DNA from: Flavobacteriales bacterium UBA979 | GTDB lineage: Bacteria > Bacteroidota > Bacteroidia > Flavobacteriales_D > Sanyastnellaceae | Assembly (NCBI GenBank): GCA_002292325.1 | Contig: DBBR01000030.1 | Span: 11,197 to 39,094 of the forward strand | Length of the DNA: 27,898 bases | Direction: 5' to 3' | Part shown: positions 1-7,311 of the stretch, one piece after another | Numbering within the stretch: the stretch's first letter is position 1 | Layout: the number at the start of each line of letters is the position of its first letter | Translations under genes and position numbers: made by a program | Notes under the pieces: model-generated | Database searches by the model: none | The model's input: only the letters and a program-made list of their open reading frames with translations | What the model was told of the DNA's origin: nothing

Positions 1-1
1 A

Positions 2-406
2 ATCATCATCGGCTTGATGGTGCTAATTTCGATTATCAACATGACATCCGCGCTGCTCATTCTCATTCTTGAAAGACGCCCAATGGTCGGTATGCTCAAG
101 GCACTCGGCATGACCGATGGACATGTGATGCGCATTTTCTTTTGGCAATCGGTGCGGATTTTGGGGCGGGGATTTCTGTGGGGCAATGCCGCAGGTTTTT
201 TGCTGGTGGTCCTCCAATCTCAAACAGGTATCGTGACGCTGAACCCTGAAGCGTATTACTTGGATGTGGTACCGGTGCATTTGGATTGGAACTATCTATT
301 GGCGGTCGAGGCTCTGGCTTTTGGGGCATGTGCTTTGATGATGTGGTTGCCGAGCTTGGCATCCACGCGCATTCATCCGGCGGAGGCGCTTCGCATTAAT
401 CGATAA
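2..406 (+). CDS. FtsX-like ABC transporter permease, C-terminal part (5' truncated by window)
   Basis: The reading frame is already open at the left edge and ends at the TAA at 404-406, so only about the last 134 residues are present. They show the end of a hydrophobic helix, then the cytoplasmic segment ERRPMVGMLKALGM, which matches the ER(T)xxIGxLKALG motif typical of FtsX/MacB/LolC-type permeases. Two more hydrophobic stretches follow (about GFLWGNAAGFLLVVL and LLAVEALAFGACALMMWL), and the protein ends with ASTRIHPAEALRINR, a common ending of this family (xxxPAEALRxx). Such permeases work with an ATPase to extract lipoproteins or drive other envelope processes. Which substrate this one handles cannot be told, because the periplasmic domain lies outside the window. 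The internal TTG or ATG near position 14 is not the true start. Confidence 0.85.
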   Translation: MIIGLMVLISIINMTSALLILILERRPMVGMLKALGMTDGHVMRIFFWQSVRILGRGFLWGNAAGFLLVVLQSQTGIVTLNPEAYYLDVVPVHLDWNYLLAVEALAFGACALMMWLPSLASTRIHPAEALRINR

Positions 407-469
407 CCCCAAACCCAACAAAAGGGGGCAATTCTGAAGTTTTTTCATTTCTAGAAAGTTTCTGCTACC

Positions 470-477
470 TACCTTTG
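470..477 (+). promoter_or_regulatory. Bacteroidota -7 promoter box before the CBS-like gene
   Basis: TACCTTTG matches the Bacteroidota -7 consensus TAnnTTTG exactly. It ends 7 nt before the ATG at 485, so transcription would begin at or just before the start codon. I see no clear TTG -33 element at the expected distance, only a T-rich stretch at about 440-450. Confidence 0.55.
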
Positions 478-484
478 ACCTCCG

Positions 485-1474
485 ATGCAATCCCAACGAA
501 ACGTCCACAAGAACATTCTTTCGACCATTGGCAACACGCCGATGATTCAACTGCAAAAAATAGCAGAAAACTTTCCATGCCCTGTGTATGCAAAGGTTGA
601 GTACTTCAATCCGGGTCACAGTGTCAAGGATCGGATGGCGTTGCGCATGATCGAGGATGCAGAGGCCAATGGTTCGCTCAAGCCCGGGGGTACCATCATT
701 GAGTGCACAAGTGGCAATACAGGAATGGGGCTGGCATTGGCATGTGCTGTAAAAGGATATCGGCTCATCTGTACGATGAGCGATAAGCAGTCCAAAGAAA
801 AAATCGATATTCTTCGTGCGATGGGCGCTGAAGTCCATGTTTGTCCAACGAATGTCGAGGCGGATCACCCCGATAGTTATTACAGTGTTGCAAAGCGATG
901 CCAAGCGGAAACGGAGAACAGTTTCTGGTGCAACCAATACGACAACCTCTCAAATCAAGAAGCCCATTATGCTTCTACAGGTCCAGAGGTCTGGAACCAA
1001 ACGGAAGGTCGAGTAACGCATTTTGTCGTAGGGGTAGGAACCGGAGGAACCATCAGCGGAACGGGGCGATTCTTGAAGGAACAGAATCCAGACGTTCAAA
1101 TCTGGGGCATTGACTCATACGGCAGTGTTTTGAAGAAATACCACGAGACTGGAGAGTTCGATGAAAACGAAATTTATCCTTACATCACGGAAGGCGTAGG
1201 GGAGGACATCCTGCCCGTCAACGTGAATTTTGATGTGATTGACCACTTCGAAAAGGTGACCGATAAGGACGGTGCCTTGACCGCTCGGGAAATGGCGCGG
1301 ACGGAGGGGTTGTTTTTAGGGTACAGCTGCGGGAGTACGTTCCAAGGTCTGCGTCAACTGAAGGATCGCTTGAAACCGACAGATCTGGTCGTCTGCTTGT
1401 TCCACGACCACGGTTCGCGGTATGTCGGCAAGGTGTATAACGACGACTGGATGAAGAGCCACGGTTGGCTTTAG
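485..1474 (+). CDS. PLP-dependent cystathionine beta-synthase-like enzyme (cysteine synthase family)
   Basis: This 329-residue enzyme has the fold-type II PLP family motifs in order: GNTPM near residue 16, the Schiff-base lysine in GHSVKDR (Lys48), the substrate/PLP loop TSGNTG (75-80) and the phosphate-binding GTGGTISG near 190. The later motif YPYITEGVGEDILP and the ending in which HGSRYVGKVYNDDWM replaces the usual CysK tail resemble the catalytic domain of cystathionine beta-synthase more than CysK, as known for that family. There is no C-terminal pair of CBS regulatory domains, so the protein is a stand-alone catalytic unit. It would make cystathionine from serine and homocysteine, or cysteine from O-acetylserine and sulfide; the sequence alone does not settle which. 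A promoter box lies 7 nt upstream. Its TAG stop overlaps the stop of the convergent rocD. Confidence 0.85.
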   Translation: MQSQRNVHKNILSTIGNTPMIQLQKIAENFPCPVYAKVEYFNPGHSVKDRMALRMIEDAEANGSLKPGGTIIECTSGNTGMGLALACAVKGYRLICTMSDKQSKEKIDILRAMGAEVHVCPTNVEADHPDSYYSVAKRCQAETENSFWCNQYDNLSNQEAHYASTGPEVWNQTEGRVTHFVVGVGTGGTISGTGRFLKEQNPDVQIWGIDSYGSVLKKYHETGEFDENEIYPYITEGVGEDILPVNVNFDVIDHFEKVTDKDGALTAREMARTEGLFLGYSCGSTFQGLRQLKDRLKPTDLVVCLFHDHGSRYVGKVYNDDWMKSHGWL

Positions 1475-2766
1475 GCCTGCTGATTGGCGTCCTTTGTAAA
1501 TTCCAAAACTGTTTTTCGGATAATCTGGATGCAAGCCTCGAGCTCATCTTCTGTCATGACCAACGGGGGAGCGAACCGGATGATATTGCCGTGCGTGGGC
1601 TTGGCAAGTAATCCGTTGTTTTTGAGGGCGACGCACAAATCCCATGCCGTGGAGCTTTCTGGAGAGTCGTTGATGACGACAGCATTTAACATGCCCTTGC
1701 CTCTGACATGTGTCAACAGATCGGATTCAGCGATGAGCTCCCGCATGGCTTGGCGAAATTGGTCCCCCAATTGGCGGGCATTCTGTGATAATTTTTCGTC
1801 CACAACGACTTGCAATGCAGCAATGCCCACCTCCGCCGCAACAGGATTTCCACCAAATGTGGAGCCGTGTTGGCCTGGGTGAATGACTCCCATGATTTCG
1901 TTGTCTGCGAGAACGGCACTGACCGGGTAGGCCCCGCCTGATAGTGCTTTCCCTAAGATTAAGACATCAGCCTTCGCATAGGTCGATTGGCGTTCACAAT
2001 GGCCAGCGCAGGAGCAATTTCCGCAAGTCGCGAGCAGCGAGCCTGTTCGCGCAATGCCTGTTTGGACTTCATCGGCGATGAAGAGCACCCCCGCCTTTTC
2101 ACACAGCGCCTGGGCTTTTTGGACGTAATCATCAGACGGGGTGTAAACACCGGCTTCGCCTTGGATGGGTTCGACCAAAAAACCGGCAACGTTGGGATCT
2201 TTTAATGCCACCTCCAGCGCCTCCGTATCATCGTACGGAATGACCTCAAATCCGGGAGTAAATGGACCAAATCCTCCCGTTGAATCGGTATCCGTACTGA
2301 AACTGACGATGGTGGTTGTCCGTCCGTGAAAGTTGCCCTCACATGTGATGATTTTGGCCAATCCTGGAGGAACTCCCTTGACGTCATAGGCCCACTTGCG
2401 GGCAATTTTAATGGCCGTTTCTACCGCCTCGGCCCCCGTATTCATCGGCAGCACTTTATCGTAACCAAAGTACGAAGTGATGAACGCTTCGTACTTGCCA
2501 AGATTGCTATTGAAGAAGGCCCGCGATGTCAAGGTCAGTTTTTCCGCCTGCTGTTTCATGGCTCCGACAATGCGGGGATGACAATGCCCTTGGTTTACAG
2601 CCGAATAAGCGCTGAGAAAATCAAAATACTGATTCCCTTCAATGTCCCAAACGTGCACGCCTTTTCCGCTGTCCAAAACAACGGGTAAGGGATGGTAATT
2701 GTGAGCGCCATGATCATTTTCCATCTCCATGGCCTGTGCAGAGCTCTGCGGTGTTGTAACCTTCAT
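1471..2766 (-). CDS. rocD: Ornithine aminotransferase (ornithine--oxo-acid transaminase)
   Basis: This class III PLP aminotransferase converts ornithine and 2-oxoglutarate to glutamate semialdehyde and glutamate, linking arginine and proline metabolism. Family hallmarks are GAHNYHPLPVVL near the N terminus, DFLSAYSAVNQGHCHPRI, the DEVQTG metal/PLP aspartate region, the Schiff-base lysine in LILGKALSGG (Lys273) and HGSTFGGNP. I chose the ATG at 2766 (MKVTTPQSS; 431 aa). The frame stays open upstream to 2895, but that extension has no family similarity, and a TATCTTCG promoter box lies 4 nt before this ATG. The enzyme has a cysteine-rich insertion (residues 248-257, CGNCSCAGHC) between the DEVQTG region and the PLP lysine. 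It converges on the upstream PLP enzyme with a 4-nt overlap of stop codons. Confidence 0.95.
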   Translation of the reverse strand: MKVTTPQSSAQAMEMENDHGAHNYHPLPVVLDSGKGVHVWDIEGNQYFDFLSAYSAVNQGHCHPRIVGAMKQQAEKLTLTSRAFFNSNLGKYEAFITSYFGYDKVLPMNTGAEAVETAIKIARKWAYDVKGVPPGLAKIITCEGNFHGRTTTIVSFSTDTDSTGGFGPFTPGFEVIPYDDTEALEVALKDPNVAGFLVEPIQGEAGVYTPSDDYVQKAQALCEKAGVLFIADEVQTGIARTGSLLATCGNCSCAGHCERQSTYAKADVLILGKALSGGAYPVSAVLADNEIMGVIHPGQHGSTFGGNPVAAEVGIAALQVVVDEKLSQNARQLGDQFRQAMRELIAESDLLTHVRGKGMLNAVVINDSPESSTAWDLCVALKNNGLLAKPTHGNIIRFAPPLVMTEDELEACIQIIRKTVLEFTKDANQQA

Positions 2767-2770
2767 AGAG

Positions 2771-2778
2771 CGAAGATA
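2771..2778 (-). promoter_or_regulatory. -7 promoter box of rocD
   Basis: On the minus strand TATCTTCG (consensus TAnnTTTG with one T to C change) ends 4 nt before the chosen rocD start at 2766. It supports that start over the longer open frame, and implies an almost leaderless mRNA. Confidence 0.45.
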
Positions 2779-2791
2779 CGGCATGGTGGGG

Positions 2792-2866
2792 CTAAGCAGT
2801 TTCTTCGGGTGCAATGGCCCAAGCAATGAGGTGTGTGAAAATACCGGTGCCGTAAAACCAACCCAT
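2792..2866 (-). other. Possible 24-codon hydrophobic micro-ORF upstream of rocD
   Basis: A minus-strand frame starts at ATG 2866 and ends at TAG 2792-2794, encoding 24 residues that begin MGWFYGTGIFTHLIAW and end APEETA. It is aromatic-rich and hydrophobic with an acidic tail, so it resembles a single-helix membrane peptide. It sits just upstream of the rocD promoter in a region otherwise without a gene. I see no convincing promoter or ribosome-binding signal for it, and this length can arise by chance. It could also be the decayed end of a longer gene, because the frame reads protein-like for a few codons before the ATG. I do not assign a function. Confidence 0.2.
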
Positions 2867-2901
2867 GACCGCTTCAATGGCCGCATAGCAGTCACTTCAA
2901 T

Positions 2902-2931
2902 GTCCAGGAATCGTGCTGTTCCTGAACGGAC
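2902..2931. repeat. Imperfect inverted repeat in the rocD-ndk divergent region
   Basis: CAGGAA (2905-2910) and TTCCTG (2919-2924) form a 6-bp stem with an 8-nt loop. GTCC (2902-2905) and GGAC (2928-2931) partly extend it with a bulge. It lies between the divergent rocD and ndk promoters, so an operator is conceivable. I see no match to a known regulator site. Confidence 0.25.
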
Positions 2932-3009
2932 TCCTGCGAATAAAGGTCCGCTGCGAGGCCTTCGGAGTGGTTTCGGATTTTCTGCAACCTGAAATTAAGA
3001 ATTGCGAAC

Positions 3010-3017
3010 TACTTTTG
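3010..3017 (+). promoter_or_regulatory. -7 promoter box of ndk
   Basis: TACTTTTG fits TAnnTTTG exactly and ends 23 nt before the ndk ATG at 3041. No clear -33 TTG was found at the right spacing. Confidence 0.45.
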
Positions 3018-3040
3018 CTCTCCAATTCAACAAAAACACC

Positions 3041-3460
3041 ATGGCGACGAATCGCACATTTACCATGATTAAGCCGGACGCTACAGGCGCAGGGCACACT
3101 GGAAAAATCATTGACCGCATCATCCAAGCTGGATTCAGCATCAAGGCGATGAAGTGGACGCAACTCACGCTTGCGGATGCTCAGGCGTTTTACGCCGTGC
3201 ATGCGGAACGTCCATTTTTTGGTGAATTGACGGAATACATGTCAAGCGGTCCCATCGTGGCGGCTATTTTGGAAAAGGACAACGCGATGGCTGATTTCCG
3301 TGAGCTCATTGGAGCTACAAATCCAGCAGAGGCGGCTCCAGGTACGATCCGCGCAGATTTTGCGGAAAGCATTGCGGCCAATGCAGTGCATGGGTCGGAC
3401 AGCGATGAGAACGCTGCCATCGAAGGCTCATTCTATTTCAGTGCCCGCGAGCTGGCCTGA
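3041..3460 (+). CDS. ndk: Nucleoside diphosphate kinase
   Basis: This cytosolic enzyme transfers the gamma-phosphate of ATP to nucleoside diphosphates through a phosphohistidine, balancing NTP and dNTP pools. The 139-residue protein begins [14 protein letters not shown], the standard family N terminus, which fixes the ATG at 3041 even though the frame is open 13 codons further up. [17 protein letters not shown] and the active-site histidine in [12 protein letters not shown] are present, as is the FYFS region near the end. Length is normal for the family. It is followed by a clear intrinsic terminator and appears to be transcribed alone from the box at 3010-3017. Confidence 0.97.
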   Translation: MATNRTFTMIKPDATGAGHTGKIIDRIIQAGFSIKAMKWTQLTLADAQAFYAVHAERPFFGELTEYMSSGPIVAAILEKDNAMADFRELIGATNPAEAAPGTIRADFAESIAANAVHGSDSDENAAIEGSFYFSARELA

Positions 3461-3482
3461 TTCACCTGTTCATAAATAGGAG

Positions 3483-3513
3483 AAGCCTCTGCTGCAAAGC
3501 GGGGGCTTTTTTT
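3483..3513 (+). terminator. Intrinsic terminator after ndk
   Basis: AAGCCTCTGC (3483-3492) pairs with GCGGGGGCTT (3499-3508) over 10 positions including G-U pairs, with a 6-nt loop, and runs into a T tract (3507-3513). It lies 22 nt after the ndk stop. Confidence 0.85.
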
Positions 3514-3530
3514 ATTCCCTCCTCATCCGA

Positions 3531-4979
3531 TTAATCGAAAAAATCATCTGAAAAATTCAGCAAAGCGAGCTCACTTTGGGCTCGGGTGAAGGCCGTGTAA
3601 AGCCAACGAAGCCAGTCTGTGCTAAGCGTTTCCTCTGTGACAAATCCAGGATCGACGATGACGGACTTCCATTGTCCTCCCTGTGCCTTGTGGCATGTCA
3701 TGGACCAAGCGAATTTCACTTGAAGCGCTTGGTAACAATCGTCTCTTTTGACGGCCTTGAGAATGGCAGATTTGCTTCCCAAGTGCACATAATCTTGGGC
3801 AATGGCCTCCTGAAGGGCTTGGACCTGGGCGTAGGGGATCGAAGGTAAATCAGATTCAAGAATGCTCAGGTTGATGCAAACTTCAAACGGCCCCCAATCT
3901 TGCGCATCTGCCAGTTCAACTTCCACTTGGGCAAAGTCGATTCCATACCGATCAAATCGTTTGAGCACCTTCGTCACAATCACGACATCCCCATTCGCGA
4001 GCAACGATGTGGGGATGCTATCGACCGATGCAAGCCAATGGTAATTGTTTTTGACGACCATGAGGCGATCACCTGCCTCCAGTGATTCCTCTCGCCACAG
4101 AATGCGGTGACGAATTTGTTGGTTGAACGCTTGCGCACGTTTATTCGACCGCGTGATGATGGCAACGTGGTCCTCTCCATGCTGCGCAAAGGCATCCTCA
4201 ATGTACTCTTGCAGTTCATGGCCGTTGATCCGGTGCAAATCGGCCATCCCTTCCAGGGAAAATCGGGGCCAACCGATGTTCTTTTCATCGATTTGGAGGC
4301 GCAAACGGTGCGCGTTGGATAGAATACCACTGTCCATTTCTTGTCGTACGACATCCGTTAATCGCATCGTGGCAACAGTCAAAGCAAAATCCCGCCGCAT
4401 CTGGTTTTCGTTCAACGCGGGGCTTTCAGATTCGCCGACGGGTGGCAATTGGGCATCGTCACCGACCAGAACTAAACGGCATCCGGCTCCACTGAATACA
4501 AATTCCATTAAATCATCCAATAAGCTTCTGTAGATCAGGCTTTGCTGGCTGCTTCGTTGTCCCCCTTCACCAATCATGGAGGCCTCATCTACGATAAAGA
4601 CGGTGTTTTCGAGGGTGTTGGGTGCTAAGCCAAACGCAGGATTGCCATCCGTGCTTTTTCGAGAGCGGTATATGTGCCGGTGAATGGTTGAAGCGTGCAT
4701 TCTCGCATACGACTGCATCACCTTTGCGGCACGTCCTGTTGGCGCTAAAAGTACCGGGCGCTGGCCATATGTCCGCAATGCGCCGACTAAAGCACCTACG
4801 CTCGTGGTTTTACCGGTGCCTGCGTAGCCTCGAATCATGATGGTACACCGGGGCTGGGTGCTAAAGAAAAATCGAGCTAACGCATGTATCAATCGACCTT
4901 GGCCCTCTGTAGGCTGATGCGGAAAATGGCCCGCCATTCGGTCGATAAACGTTTCGATTTGATCAGAGGTCTCCAACAT
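3531..4979 (-). CDS. ATP-dependent DNA helicase, SF1B RecD/Dda-like
   Basis: A 482-residue superfamily 1 helicase. Numbering from Met at 4979, it shows a Q-motif region (QPTEGQ, about 22-27), Walker A GYAGTGKT (51-58), Walker B VFIVDEAS (DEAS at 131-134), motif III GDDAQLPPVG (173-182), and near the C terminus SMTCHKAQGGQWKSV and LYTAFTRAQ (motifs V-VI). This order and the UvrD-like C-terminal domain fit the RecD/Dda/Pif1 group, which moves 5' to 3' on DNA. There is no exonuclease or RecBC partner nearby, so this is a stand-alone helicase of the type annotated as RecD-like in Bacteroidota. An upstream in-frame GTG (5006) would add nine residues. I prefer the ATG at 4979, because a TACCTTCG promoter box falls inside that extension, 5 nt before the ATG. 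The DNA substrate and role in repair or replication are not visible. Confidence 0.88.
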   Translation of the reverse strand: MLETSDQIETFIDRMAGHFPHQPTEGQGRLIHALARFFFSTQPRCTIMIRGYAGTGKTTSVGALVGALRTYGQRPVLLAPTGRAAKVMQSYARMHASTIHRHIYRSRKSTDGNPAFGLAPNTLENTVFIVDEASMIGEGGQRSSQQSLIYRSLLDDLMEFVFSGAGCRLVLVGDDAQLPPVGESESPALNENQMRRDFALTVATMRLTDVVRQEMDSGILSNAHRLRLQIDEKNIGWPRFSLEGMADLHRINGHELQEYIEDAFAQHGEDHVAIITRSNKRAQAFNQQIRHRILWREESLEAGDRLMVVKNNYHWLASVDSIPTSLLANGDVVIVTKVLKRFDRYGIDFAQVEVELADAQDWGPFEVCINLSILESDLPSIPYAQVQALQEAIAQDYVHLGSKSAILKAVKRDDCYQALQVKFAWSMTCHKAQGGQWKSVIVDPGFVTEETLSTDWLRWLYTAFTRAQSELALLNFSDDFFD

Positions 4980-4984
4980 CCAAG

Positions 4985-4992
4985 CGAAGGTA
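4985..4992 (-). promoter_or_regulatory. -7 promoter box of the helicase gene
   Basis: Minus-strand TACCTTCG ends 5 nt before the helicase ATG at 4979. Because it lies inside the longer GTG-initiated reading frame, it argues for the shorter start. Confidence 0.45.
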
Positions 4993-5034
4993 GGTGGTGA
5001 ATGCACCGATTGAAAACAACTTCATCGCCTGCAG

Positions 5035-5069
5035 TTTTTGCCTACGTCCCCCGATGTGTCGTAGATTCG
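5035..5069 (+). promoter_or_regulatory. Promoter of the 5107-9189 operon
   Basis: TTTTTG (5035-5040) as -33 element and TAGATTCG (5062-5069) as -7 element are separated by 21 nt. The -7 box ends 37 nt before the ATG at 5107. Both elements fit the Bacteroidota pattern with one substitution in the -7 box. Confidence 0.4.
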
Positions 5070-5106
5070 CACTCGGTCAAAAATCCGGCCGATTGATTCT
5101 ATTCCA

Positions 5107-5988
5107 ATGGATAAGTTTTTCAAAGAGATCAACAAGTACGTCATTTCGATATTCCTCTTCTTCGCAGGAGCTAGTTTTCTAGTGAAATACTTGAGTGGAG
5201 ATGCCCTCGAAAGTCAACCAACTGCGATGCTGATCGCTTCGCTGGCCTTGATTGCAGTTGCCATTTTGGCAACGCCCGCGATTCTCGCGAAGATGAATCC
5301 CACGCATTACCGTGTGCTGATGATTGCAGGGACCATTTCAGCTTTGTGGCTTGGATACGAAGTCTTCTACAGCGTGGATGAAGAGATTGAATTTCGAACA
5401 CTGAAGGCACAAGTGGATTCGGAAACCATCCAAGCGTTGAAGGACATCCGCGATGCCCAAGATGCCTATCATGACATTCATGGGGTGTATTGCAACAGCT
5501 ATGATACCCTTCAGGCATTTCTGTTTGAGGAAGTGATTCCGGTGAGCTTCAATATGGGTTCGTTCAACGATACGCTGCCAGAACAAGAAAGCAGGGATTT
5601 GGGGTACGTATTGACCCGCGAAGAACTCCCCGTGAAGGCAGAAGAATTAGGGTTGACCGAAGATGAATTCATAGATTTAATCTCGATGGATTCATTGACT
5701 TACAAAGTCCGTGACATCATCTACACCTCGTTTTATGCTGAAAATTTCACGCCTGAGATTCGAGACTCTAAGCGGCTGCCTCGCGTATCAGTTGACAGTT
5801 TGTGGTTTAATCCATTGAGCGGCGAGCGGTTTGTTTTGGCAACCGACAGCGTGGAATCAGGTGGATTATTGCTTTCAACGGTGCTGGTCAAGGACCCGAC
5901 CCCATTTGGCCGAGAGAAAGTAAAAAAGGATACCTTGCGCTTCGGCTCCCTGACCGATGCGCACACCGATGGAAACTGGCGAAATTGA
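5107..5988 (+). CDS. Conserved membrane protein of unknown function with pseudopilin-like segment
   Basis: This 293-residue protein has three predicted membrane helices near the N terminus (about 12-29, 38-62 and 70-88), then a soluble region. Right after the third helix, residues 107-140 contain IQALKDIRDAQDAYHDIHG followed by YCNSYDTLQAFL. That resembles the AQxAYxxxxGxY...FDxLxxF pattern of pilin or pseudopilin domains, which also follow a hydrophobic helix. I recall similar proteins upstream of DUF3822 genes in Flavobacteria but know no function. It leads a five-gene operon, and its end overlaps the next gene by 20-32 nt, suggesting translational coupling. There is no type III signal peptide or T2SS/T4P machinery in the window, so a pilus role is only a structural guess. 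Confidence 0.7.
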   Translation: MDKFFKEINKYVISIFLFFAGASFLVKYLSGDALESQPTAMLIASLALIAVAILATPAILAKMNPTHYRVLMIAGTISALWLGYEVFYSVDEEIEFRTLKAQVDSETIQALKDIRDAQDAYHDIHGVYCNSYDTLQAFLFEEVIPVSFNMGSFNDTLPEQESRDLGYVLTREELPVKAEELGLTEDEFIDLISMDSLTYKVRDIIYTSFYAENFTPEIRDSKRLPRVSVDSLWFNPLSGERFVLATDSVESGGLLLSTVLVKDPTPFGREKVKKDTLRFGSLTDAHTDGNWRN

Positions 5989-6763
5989 TTTAATTGCATT
6001 GAATTCCGACTTGCTTTTGGGGTGGGATGGAATGGTTTTGCGGTGGATGCTTGTAGACGGAAATGTGGTACTTGACTTTGGTTCAGAAGAAGAACCGTTA
6101 GGGTTTCAATCGTTGGCTGATCGGTATGCCCGTGTTCGTTCCGTTTGGGTTTCTCTGCTTCGTCCTGTCTGCAGTTTAATGCCGTCTGCCGTGGCCAACG
6201 GCATCGAGGGTGAGGTACTAAAAATGCACCACGGTCCTTCAAACGCTTTGCGTCGTTCCTACCAATCTGAGCGCCTCGGAGAGGAAGTCACACTCATGGA
6301 AAGTGGACCTTGGTCTGCGGGAGATGACTTTCTAAAATCGTGGCCTCATGTGCGCTGGAGTTCATGCACGTTGGGTTGGTTAGAGCTCCAAAAGAGGCGT
6401 ACAATTCCTGCTGATTGTGCTTCCTTGCTGAGCATAGATGTGGGACTCAATCGAGCACTGATGTGCCGTTTTGATGAAGGCGAATTGGCTTGGTGCATGG
6501 TAACGGAAGACATGCAGGGTGAAGGGGTGTTGTACCATGCGGTGAATTCCATGGTTCGCAGCGGTGGCGATGCAGCGGCGGAAGATGCGCGGCAAAGAAC
6601 AGCAGTTGTTTTTTCGGGTTCGGTCGAAAGCCACCCGGGAATGATGAAGCAATTCACTCGATTTTTTCCGCATGTTGAAATCGAGGAGGGTGCGTTGCTG
6701 TGGAAAAACGATCCACCTGCAGACGTTGGTGATTGGAATCTCTTACATCAAGCTGTGCGATGA
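5957..6763 (+). CDS. DUF3822 family protein
   Basis: The protein has 268 residues if started at ATG 5957, or 264 from the second ATG at 5969; both overlap the upstream gene (32 or 20 nt). Its position directly before rsmD and segments such as LLSIDVGLNRALMCRFDEGELAW and VVFSGSVESHPGMMKQFTRFFP fit DUF3822, a Bacteroidota family with a predicted actin-like ATPase fold. In that reading the SIDVG stretch corresponds to a phosphate-binding strand-turn, and VFSGSVE to the second one. This assignment rests on context and recall, not on a search. There is no signal peptide or membrane helix. The stop overlaps the rsmD start as ATGA. The conserved linkage to rsmD and coaD suggests coexpression but does not reveal its substrate. 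Confidence 0.65.
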   Translation: MRTPMETGEIDLIALNSDLLLGWDGMVLRWMLVDGNVVLDFGSEEEPLGFQSLADRYARVRSVWVSLLRPVCSLMPSAVANGIEGEVLKMHHGPSNALRRSYQSERLGEEVTLMESGPWSAGDDFLKSWPHVRWSSCTLGWLELQKRRTIPADCASLLSIDVGLNRALMCRFDEGELAWCMVTEDMQGEGVLYHAVNSMVRSGGDAAAEDARQRTAVVFSGSVESHPGMMKQFTRFFPHVEIEEGALLWKNDPPADVGDWNLLHQAVR

Positions 6764-7311
6764 GAATTACAGGAGGACAATGGAAGGGTCGGCGACCCAA
6801 GATTTCAAAAGGATTTCGCGGACGTCCAACAACGGACTTTGGCCGCGAAGGTTTGTTCAATTTGATGCGGTCAAGGGCCGATATCACGGATGCGGTGGTG
6901 TTGGATTTATTTGCGGGCACGGGGATGGTTGGACTGGAATTTTTGAGTCGCGGAGCAGAATCAGTGACTTCGGTGGAATTGGATCCTCGAGCCATTCGAG
7001 GCTTATCCCAATTAGCGCGAGATTGGGAACTCGACCAGTGGCAAATCGTTCGAGGAGATGCGATGTTGTTCGCAGGAAAATCATTGACTCAGTTTGATAT
7101 AGTCTTTGCAGATCCTCCTTTTGACTTACCTCAGCTTGCACAACTCCCAGAAACGGTGCTAAGCGGGACGTTGTTGGTTCCCGGTGGCTGGTTTATCTTG
7201 GAGCACGGAGAGCGAACGGATGTATCCTCAGCTCGTCATTATATCGAAACACGAAAGTATGGCCACGTGCATTTTAGCCTGTTCCAAACGCCAACCCCAC
7301 CGTCCCCATGA
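6760..7311 (+). CDS. rsmD: 16S rRNA (guanine(966)-N(2))-methyltransferase RsmD
   Basis: RsmD methylates G966 of 16S rRNA in the assembling 30S subunit, using S-adenosylmethionine. The 183-residue protein begins MRITGGQWKGRR, the family's conserved N terminus (R[IV]IGGxxrGR), followed by RPTTDFGREGLFN. The SAM-binding loop LDLFAGTGMVGLE is at about 49-60, the acidic residue after strand 2 is in SVELD (71-75), and the catalytic (D/N)PP(Y/F) motif appears as DPPF (118-121). The ATG at 6760 overlaps the DUF3822 stop (ATGA), and its own stop overlaps the coaD start in the same way, so the three genes are tightly coupled. Confidence 0.93.
   Translation: MRITGGQWKGRRPKISKGFRGRPTTDFGREGLFNLMRSRADITDAVVLDLFAGTGMVGLEFLSRGAESVTSVELDPRAIRGLSQLARDWELDQWQIVRGDAMLFAGKSLTQFDIVFADPPFDLPQLAQLPETVLSGTLLVPGGWFILEHGERTDVSSARHYIETRKYGHVHFSLFQTPTPPSP

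Noticed and set aside
406..431. CCCC...GGGG pairing after the permease gene as a terminator
   Set aside because: The stem is only about 4-5 bp with a long loop, and no T run follows directly.
296..937. 213-residue minus-strand open frame opposite the CBS-like gene
   Set aside because: It overlaps two well-supported plus-strand genes, and the product resembles no protein family.
2767..2895. N-terminal extension of RocD to 2895
   Set aside because: The added residues do not match the family, and a promoter box lies directly before the ATG at 2766.
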